A stretch of DNA of 45,697 nucleotides from Selenomonadaceae bacterium UBA2897 (GTDB lineage: Bacteria; Bacillota; Negativicutes; Selenomonadales; Selenomonadaceae), in contig DEDT01000019.1 in NCBI GenBank assembly GCA_002350105.1, positions 1-45,697 on the forward strand, read 5' to 3'. A program made the position numbers and the translations under genes. The notes beneath the pieces were generated by a model. That model did not search any database. It was given only the letters and a program-made list of their open reading frames with translations, and had not been told where the DNA came from. This document shows, piece by piece, positions 40,832 through 45,697 of this stretch; the first letter of the stretch is position 1, and each line of letters opens with the position of its first letter.

Positions 40832-41830
40832 TCATACCTCCCGCGCCCGTATCAAAAAACCTTCCGCCTGCAGCTTCGGTGAAGCATTGGACTGCAGGCG
40901 CCGCTGCCACTCATGGACGAGTGCGAGCAAGCGATAGAGACGCGCGGCGGGGTAAGCTGGCAGCAGCTCCATGAGTTCCGCGCGCTTATCCTGCTGCAAA
41001 AGCAGGGGACTCGCCCCGTCTTCGCGCAGCACCAGCAGGTCCCGCAGCAGCATATTGAGATAACGGCTCCACTGCGTGAGTTTCTCCTTGTCCATTTCGC
41101 CCCAGGCCGCCGCCAGCTGCCAGACGCGCATCATATCCATATCCTGCCGCTCGCGCAGGAACTGCAGCGCCTCATCGCGCAGCTGCAGCCCGTCCTCGGC
41201 TTGCAGCTGCAGGGCCCGCGCCGCGCTGCCATCCGCGAGGTCCGCCAGCTCCAGCGCCTCTGTCTCCACCGCGCCCCGCGCCTGCAGGATTTGCGCGATA
41301 TGCTCCCGGCTGAGCATGCCAAAGGAAAACGGCATGCAGCGGGAGAGAATCGTATCCAGGAGAGCGCTGCGGGCACTCGTCACGAGGATGAACGTCACAT
41401 TGCCCACGGGCTCCTCCAGCGTCTTTAAAAGGCTATTGGCAGCCGCCTCATTCATGCGGTCGGCATCATCGATGAGCAGCACGCGCCTGCCCGACATCAC
41501 GGGCGCGCGCGAAGCCTCTCGCTGAAGTTCGCGAATCTGCTCGATGCGGATCACGGCCTGTCCCTTGCCGCGCTTCTCCGGCATCAGCTCGTAATAGTCC
41601 GGATGGCTGTCGCCGAGGCGCATGAGGCGGCAGGAGCTGCAGCTGCCGCAGGCCGACTCGCCCTGGCCGCAGAGCAGCGTCGTCGCCAGCACGTGCGCGA
41701 GCATCTTCTTGCCCACGCCCTCGGGGCCGCTGAAGAGCAGCGCATGCGGCAGGCGCTGCTCGCGCAGCATCGTCCGCAGCTCTGCCTTCTGCTGTGCGTG
41801 GCCGAGTACCTGATTCCAGTTCGTCTCCAT
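40832..41830 (-). CDS. holB: DNA polymerase III delta' subunit
   Basis: 332 residues. A clamp-loader ATPase-fold subunit. A P-loop-like motif (LLFSGPEGVGKKMLAHVLA) is intact, the zinc ribbon is SACGSCSSCRLM, then LIDDADRMNEAAANSLLKTL and the SRC motif (ILSRCMPF). The start is not settled: ATG 41830 is chosen, 2 bases after the yaaR stop; a GTG at 41836 is possible. Neither has a strong ribosome site, so coupling with yaaR is likely. Confidence 0.9.
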   Translation of the reverse strand: METNWNQVLGHAQQKAELRTMLREQRLPHALLFSGPEGVGKKMLAHVLATTLLCGQGESACGSCSSCRLMRLGDSHPDYYELMPEKRGKGQAVIRIEQIRELQREASRAPVMSGRRVLLIDDADRMNEAAANSLLKTLEEPVGNVTFILVTSARSALLDTILSRCMPFSFGMLSREHIAQILQARGAVETEALELADLADGSAARALQLQAEDGLQLRDEALQFLRERQDMDMMRVWQLAAAWGEMDKEKLTQWSRYLNMLLRDLLVLREDGASPLLLQQDKRAELMELLPAYPAARLYRLLALVHEWQRRLQSNASPKLQAEGFLIRAREV

Positions 41831-41832
41831 CG

Positions 41833-42291
41833 TCACATATAGAGATCGACAAGCATGCCGCGGATTGCGTCATGGCTGGCCACGATATCCAGCTGCTCTG
41901 CCTGGCCTAGGCGGATTTTCTCCGCCATTTCCTCCAGCTTTTTATCCACCTTGCGCACCGTGGTATAGACCTTCTGCCGTCCCATGCGGTCCCAGCCCGT
42001 CTGCGCATGCAGCTCGTACATGCGGTTGACGGCTTCGCCGACGAAGTTCTTGATCAGCGAGCGGTAATTGCTGAGCTCGTCAAAAGTCGGCGTGCGCGAC
42101 AGGCGTGCGCCCTGCTCGTCGATCTGCTTGAGCAGCTTATCGAGATGCTCCGTCGAGAGTGCATCGGAGCGATTGTTGAGCTCGGTCGAGAAATCCGACG
42201 CCGAGCCGCGTACCTGTTCATCTTCATTATGGCTATGCACGCGCGAGAGCGTCGGCCCCTGCGGTGTCATATTATCAATTTTAACGGGCAT
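41833..42291 (-). CDS. yaaR: YaaR family (DUF327) protein
   Basis: 152 residues from the ATG at 42291 (AGGAAT upstream). Helical cytosolic protein; the family core is FDELSNYRSLIKNFVGEAVN (about residue 70), then LHAQTGWDRMGRQKVYTTVR and KKLEEMAEKIRLGQ. Function is not established in any organism I know of. The order yaaR-holB-ricT is conserved in Bacillota. The promoter must lie in or near the MITE-like element just upstream. Confidence 0.88.
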   Translation of the reverse strand: MPVKIDNMTPQGPTLSRVHSHNEDEQVRGSASDFSTELNNRSDALSTEHLDKLLKQIDEQGARLSRTPTFDELSNYRSLIKNFVGEAVNRMYELHAQTGWDRMGRQKVYTTVRKVDKKLEEMAEKIRLGQAEQLDIVASHDAIRGMLVDLYM

Positions 42292-42329
42292 GACGATTCC
42301 TGCCTTTCCGCAATAACGATAATAAACCC

Positions 42330-42491
42330 AGGGAAACACTGATTAATAAGTTGGTTCAGATTGTCGTAAATTTGTCGTCTAGGCAAGGAAGTAACTCGCA
42401 GGCATAGCGGTTGCTATGCCTAGAGGGACTGACGAAGCATAGACGAGAAAGATGTGGCAAGATGGGCTGACGATTTAATCAGCGTCTCCCT
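42330..42491. mobile_element. MITE-like non-autonomous element
   Basis: About 160 bp bounded by imperfect terminal inverted repeats (AGGGAAACACTGATTAA against TTAATCAGCGTCTCCCT, 15 of 17 paired), with an internal GGCATAGC/GCTATGCC hairpin and no ORF. A target duplication is not evident. It lies in the yaaR upstream region. Confidence 0.6.
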
Positions 42492-42532
42492 AGTATAGAT
42501 TATACCGTCAGACCGCTAAAACCGCAATAGAA

Positions 42533-42565
42533 GAAGCCCTGCCAGATTCTGCCTGGCAGGGCTTC
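42533..42565 (-). terminator. terminator after the small secreted-protein gene
   Basis: Perfect 12-base stem GAAGCCCTGCCA/TGGCAGGGCTTC with a 9-base loop, followed by a weak T-rich stretch on the minus strand. Confidence 0.7.
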
Positions 42566-42577
42566 CGGAAACATAGC

Positions 42578-42913
42578 TCAATGCCGCGTGTGGCGGATAT
42601 GCGCTTCGCTGTCGGATTTTATCTCCTTGACAACCTTATCGTGGCGTTTCTGCTCCTTCTGCAGTTCTCTGTTATACTGTTTCTGGTCACCGTCCTGACG
42701 ATATGCCGTGCGGATATCCCGGACTTTCTGCTCATGGAGCTTCTCCTCTTCCTTCATGCGGTGGCTGTACTCATTCGACGTGCCATCGGCGTACTGCTGC
42801 TCCACATGCTGACGATGATGTGCTGCCTCCGTCGTGCTCATGACCGATACGCTGGCCACGCCAAAGCTCATGATGCCAGCCAAAGCCATGGCAATGATTT
42901 TTTTCTTCTGCAT
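42578..42913 (-). CDS. small secreted charged protein, unknown function
   Basis: 111 residues from the ATG at 42913 (GAGGG upstream). A clear signal peptide (KKKIIAMALAGIMSFGVASV) with cleavage likely near STTEAAHH. The mature part, about 80 residues, is very hydrophilic and helical, with alternating Lys/Glu (KEEEKLHEQKVRDIR), Gln and His, and His-containing ends (AHHRQHVEQQ, HIRHTRH). It may be a periplasmic metal- or surface-associated protein, but no family is recognised. Monocistronic. Confidence 0.8.
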   Translation of the reverse strand: MQKKKIIAMALAGIMSFGVASVSVMSTTEAAHHRQHVEQQYADGTSNEYSHRMKEEEKLHEQKVRDIRTAYRQDGDQKQYNRELQKEQKRHDKVVKEIKSDSEAHIRHTRH

Positions 42914-43095
42914 TGTAAATCCCTCATTCAAATCGTTACAAATTTCGCCATCATATTGTTGCCTCAAGCAACTGCTATTATCTTACAAGCCTACCCATAA
43001 TACGCATTTAGAGCGCTGTAAAATCCCTATTAAATAGCCTGCGCCTTTACGCCCAGGAGATTTGGGAACAGATACGCGAAAAGAATAAGAATCGC

Positions 43096-43124
43096 TTTAC
43101 GTCAAAAGGAAAAAATACTATAAT
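43096..43124 (+). promoter_or_regulatory. promoter of mgsA
   Basis: TTTACG (43096-43101), 17-base spacer, TATAAT (43119-43124). The 42914-43095 gap shows only a short GTTGC/GCAAC palindrome. Confidence 0.65.
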
Positions 43125-43169
43125 GAAGGGTGTAAGAGTTTCCATCATGAAGAGAAAAGGAGCAAGACT

Positions 43170-43556
43170 ATGCAGACCATTGCCCTCATTGCCCATGACA
43201 AGAAAAAAGACGAGATGCTGGACTTCGTCGGACACCATCTCACCGAGCTGAAAAAATTCAACCTCGTAGCCACGCATACGACGGGCACGCTCATCAACGA
43301 GAAATACCACCTGAACGTCGATACGAAGATGTCCGGCCCATTGGGCGGCGACCAGCAGATCGGCGCTCTCGTCGCCACGGAGCAGGTCAACTACGTCATC
43401 TTCCTGCGTGACCCGCTGACGAGCCAGCCCCATGAGCCGGATATCAACGCCCTGCTGCGTCTCTGCGATGTCCACAACATCCCCCTGGCCACGAATCGCC
43501 GCAGCGCCCATATCCTGATTCAATACGCGGCCAGCAAAACTCAGGCTGAAGCCTGA
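43170..43556 (+). CDS. mgsA: methylglyoxal synthase
   Basis: 128 residues. It converts dihydroxyacetone phosphate to methylglyoxal, a bypass of lower glycolysis under phosphate limitation or sugar excess. Family motifs: IALIAHDKKKDEM, LVATHTTGTLI, the catalytic-site segment SGPLGGDQQIGALVA, and FLRDPLTSQPHEPDINALLR near residue 85. AAGGAG lies 7 bases before the ATG. Monocistronic, with its own promoter and terminator, on the plus strand. Confidence 0.97.
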   Translation: MQTIALIAHDKKKDEMLDFVGHHLTELKKFNLVATHTTGTLINEKYHLNVDTKMSGPLGGDQQIGALVATEQVNYVIFLRDPLTSQPHEPDINALLRLCDVHNIPLATNRRSAHILIQYAASKTQAEA

Positions 43557-43600
43557 TGGAATTCGTATTTCCTTAAATTTATCCAAACAAAACAAGAATG

Positions 43601-43634
43601 CAGGCCGGCAGTCTCATTTGGGACCGCCGGCCTG
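43601..43634. terminator. terminator shared by mgsA and the lipase gene
   Basis: CAGGCCGGC(A)GTC pairs with GGAC(C)GCCGGCCTG, followed by TATTTTTA on plus. It serves mgsA and, in the other direction, the lipase-like gene. Confidence 0.85.
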
Positions 43635-43639
43635 TATTT

Positions 43640-44947
43640 TTATGGCTGCAAAAAATTATGACGCTGTTCTTTGGCCTGCTCCTGCAAGTAAACCACAGCC
43701 TCCAACGGGGTCATGCTATGGGTCGTCGTGCTGAGCTGCTGCAGCGTGAGCACATTGCCCGCCTGATCGTGCAGCGTCTCCTCCAGCGTAATCCGGTACT
43801 GCACCTCCTTGCTTTGGCGCAGGCGCGCCGCCGTATAGTGCTGCTGCAGGATATAGGCACAGCCCATCCTGCCCGCCTGTGCGGTGAGCTGCGGCAGCGA
43901 ATCGGATTCTGCCGACTGTACATCGGCATAGGCGCGTGTCAAAGCGTCATGCACGACCAGTTGCATATCATGCTGGTCCACCTGCAAGTCCCGGGGCAGG
44001 GAGAAGGCAACCGGCGCCGTCAGGATGCCACCGGTTCTCTCCGGCGTGCCTGCCAAAAGCAGGCTGGTACGCTGGTCATCGGCATAATAGTGGCGCAAGG
44101 CCTGATCGAGATACCCTGTCATATCATGGGGGAAGCGATCCGTCTTGGCATCCTTCTGCCAGGCGACGCGCTGGCCGAACTGCACGAAGCCACGATTGAC
44201 CGACTGCAGCACCGTATGTACCGGATCGAAATCCATCGCATAGCGCGTGAGCTGCATGCGCGGCGCATAAGCCTGCGCAAACGCCTCGTTACCGACGGCC
44301 GGCGCCCCGAAGGTAATCACCTGCAACTGCCGCGCCGGTACGCCCATATCGGCCAGTCTTGCCGCCGCCAGCGTAGCCGCTGCTCCCCCCAGGCTGTGTC
44401 CCGTAAGGTAGAGCACATGCTCCGGATGTGCCCGCAAATGCGCGGCAATGACCTCACCCAGCGTCATATTTTGCCGATCAGCCAGCTTCTCCGTGAAGAG
44501 TGCCGCGCGCGTATAGACATCAAAGCCCTGATGCACCAAGGGCTTCGTGCCATCTGCCTCGCCGGAAGCAACCTGGGCAAATTCCTCCACCGTCCTACCG
44601 CCGAAGGGAACGCGGCGTATCTGCAGATCGACGATAGCATCTGCCTTGCGCTCCGTCCCCGGAAAGGCCAGCAAATAGGCCTGCGGCCGGGAAAAGAGAT
44701 GCAGCCTGCCCTCTGCCCTGCCTGCATCATGCTCGAAACTCCGGATCTGCCAGCCTGCCTGCGACATGTAGCTCCGCACGAGCAGGTTCAATTCATCATT
44801 ATAGGACGCCAGCGAGGCCAAGGATGCTGTCAATACCAGCTCCGAAGCCGACGGCACAGCAGCCGCTGCCGCCTGCCCCGTCGCACTGCAGCCCAACAGC
44901 ATCACGAACAGCACCATCCCCTGCAGGGTCTTAGCCCATACTGACAT
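43640..44947 (-). CDS. class 3 lipase-like lipoprotein
   Basis: 435 residues from the ATG at 44947 (GGAGGAG upstream); the longer frame runs into tRNA sequence. The N-terminus has a signal with a lipobox-like FVMLLGCSATG, so it may be lipid-anchored. Alpha/beta-hydrolase of the lipase class 3 group: nucleophile Ser in LTGHSLGGAAATLAA, Asp in AMDFDPVHTVL and His in FPHDMTGYLDQAL. About 130 residues after the catalytic domain are of unknown fold. The substrate cannot be told. Confidence 0.85.
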   Translation of the reverse strand: MSVWAKTLQGMVLFVMLLGCSATGQAAAAAVPSASELVLTASLASLASYNDELNLLVRSYMSQAGWQIRSFEHDAGRAEGRLHLFSRPQAYLLAFPGTERKADAIVDLQIRRVPFGGRTVEEFAQVASGEADGTKPLVHQGFDVYTRAALFTEKLADRQNMTLGEVIAAHLRAHPEHVLYLTGHSLGGAAATLAAARLADMGVPARQLQVITFGAPAVGNEAFAQAYAPRMQLTRYAMDFDPVHTVLQSVNRGFVQFGQRVAWQKDAKTDRFPHDMTGYLDQALRHYYADDQRTSLLLAGTPERTGGILTAPVAFSLPRDLQVDQHDMQLVVHDALTRAYADVQSAESDSLPQLTAQAGRMGCAYILQQHYTAARLRQSKEVQYRITLEETLHDQAGNVLTLQQLSTTTHSMTPLEAVVYLQEQAKEQRHNFLQP

Positions 44948-45017
44948 AAAATCTCCTCCCAACCATAACTTCAGATATAGAAAAAGCTCAGACATCGTCT
45001 GAGCTTGGATTTGCAAA

Positions 45018-45104
45018 TGGTGCGGTCGATGGGACTTGAACCCATATGAACTTTCGTTCACTACCCCCTCAAAGTAGCGCGTCTGCCAATTCCGCCACGA
45101 CCGC
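45018..45104 (-). tRNA. tRNA-Leu (GAG)
   Basis: Class II tRNA with GCGGTCG/CGACCGC acceptor stem, anticodon loop TTGAGGG, a long variable arm and encoded CCA. It differs from the two CAG genes next to it mainly in the anticodon arm and variable arm. Confidence 0.95.
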
Positions 45105-45147
45105 ATTATGAAGTTTTATTTATCAAAATATGAGAGCTAACAAATTA

Positions 45148-45235
45148 TGGTGCGGTCGAGAGGACTTGAACCTCCATGATGTCAACCATCACTAGCGCCT
45201 GAAGCTAGCGCGTCTGCCAATTTCGCCACGACCGC
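45148..45235 (-). tRNA. tRNA-Leu (CAG), copy 1
   Basis: Anticodon loop TTCAGGC on a CTAGC/GCTAG stem, the same acceptor stem as its neighbours, encoded CCA. Variable arm GATG/CATC. Confidence 0.95.
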
Positions 45236-45274
45236 GTATGTTATTATTATACACTTTTCAGTGCGTTTGTCAAG

Positions 45275-45362
45275 TGGTGCGGTCGAGAGGACTTGAACCT
45301 CCATGATATCAACTATCACTAGCGCCTGAAGCTAGCGCGTCTGCCAATTTCGCCACGACCGC
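45275..45362 (-). tRNA. tRNA-Leu (CAG), copy 2
   Basis: Identical to copy 1 except for two bases of the variable arm (GATA/TATC instead of GATG/CATC), which keep the pairing. Encoded CCA. Confidence 0.95.
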
Positions 45363-45393
45363 ATATGTAATTTATAGAATAGGCGATAAAAAG

Positions 45394-45482
45394 TGGTGCC
45401 GAGGACCGGAATCGAACCGGTACGGTTGTCGCCAACCGCGGGATTTTAAGTCCCGTGCGTCTGCCAGTTTCGCCACCCCGGC
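45394..45482 (-). tRNA. tRNA-Leu (UAA)
   Basis: Class II tRNA with anticodon loop CTTAAAA on a CGGGA/TCCCG stem, GCCGGGG acceptor strand and encoded CCA. Confidence 0.94.
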
Positions 45483-45502
45483 AGGATAGAATAGATAAAA
45501 GT

Positions 45503-45576
45503 TGGAGCGGGTGATGGGAATCGAACCCACGTAACCAGCTTGGAAGGCTGGGGCTCTACCATTAAGCAACACCCGC
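45503..45576 (-). tRNA. tRNA-Gly (UCC)
   Basis: 74 nt with CCA. GCGGGTG/CACCCGC acceptor, anticodon loop CTTCCAA. Confidence 0.95.
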
Positions 45577-45588
45577 GTGCAATCATAA

Positions 45589-45664
45589 TGGAGCTGGCGA
45601 GAGGAATCGAACCCCCAACCTGCTGATTACAAGTCAGCTGCTCTACCTATTGAGCTACACCAGC
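45589..45664 (-). tRNA. tRNA-Thr (UGU)
   Basis: 76 nt with CCA. Anticodon loop CTTGTAA, standard D and T arms. Confidence 0.94.
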
Positions 45665-45678
45665 CTATAAATCAAAAG

Positions 45679-45697
45679 TGGTGCCTCAGAGCGGAAT
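45679..45697 (-). tRNA. tRNA 3' fragment cut by the window edge
   Basis: Only the encoded CCA, discriminator A, acceptor strand CTGAGGC and part of the T stem are inside. The amino acid cannot be told. Confidence 0.7.

Noticed and set aside
1..45697. CRISPR arrays, complete insertion sequences or prophage
   Set aside because: No regularly spaced direct repeats, transposase, integrase or structural phage genes were seen on either strand.

Overview
The window looks like a chromosomal segment of a motile, anaerobic, GC-rich Bacillota with a Selenomonas-like character (Negativicutes). This is inferred from Bacillus-type gene orders (comFC-yvyF-flgM-flgN-flgK-flgL-fliW-csrA and yaaR-holB-ricT-trmN6-rsmI-metG-tatD-yabE-like) combined with a fumarate hydratase/fumarate reductase operon of the cytochrome b558 type. 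No species call can be proven from the sequence alone. Almost every protein gene lies on the minus strand; the exceptions are a small hypothetical gene (34004-34435) and mgsA. tRNA-Ser and a large non-coding RNA are also on the plus strand.

Region 1 (1-11.5 kb) is a late flagellar locus read right to left: comFC, yvyF, flgM, two flgN-like chaperone genes, flgK, flgL, a YviE-like gene, fliW, csrA, a flaG-domain gene, fliD, fliS and a fliT-like gene. A near-consensus sigma-28 promoter and a leader with candidate CsrA sites (GGA motifs) point off the left edge, probably into a flagellin gene. FliW and CsrA, encoded here, would form the switch acting on that leader. A YqeB/EF2563-type gene follows.

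Region 2 (11.6-16.1 kb) opens with a ~375-nt plus-strand RNA that has its own promoter and terminator and that I cannot assign with confidence. Then come a TatD-linked radical SAM gene, a pyridoxamine kinase, queF and a GGDEF/EAL protein, with a palindromic repeat family nearby. Region 3 (16.1-21.2 kb) is the operon fumA-fumB-frd/sdhC-A-B, which converts malate to fumarate to succinate. It has a strong promoter and an upstream TGTGA-N6-TCACA palindrome.

Region 4 (21.2-27.0 kb) holds murI-dapL, a thioesterase/unknown/F420-ligase-like group and rph-rdgB-yfcE. Region 5 (27.0-27.4 kb) is a compact probable type I toxin-antitoxin locus: a 20-residue hydrophobic peptide, a convergent RNA and a divergent tRNA-Ser promoter that shares its -35 region with the toxin promoter. 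Region 6 (27.4-34.5 kb) has a periplasmic-sensor EAL protein, a TRIC-type channel, an asparaginase, BrnQ and a cluster of DnaA-box-like 9-mers.

Region 7 (34.5-42.3 kb) is the conserved housekeeping run yabE-like/tatD/metG/rsmI/trmN6/ricT/holB/yaaR, preceded by a MITE-like element. Region 8 (42.5-45.7 kb) has a small secreted protein, mgsA, a class 3 lipase-like lipoprotein and a tRNA cluster (Leu-GAG, two Leu-CAG, Leu-UAA, Gly-UCC, Thr-UGU and a cut tRNA at the right edge).
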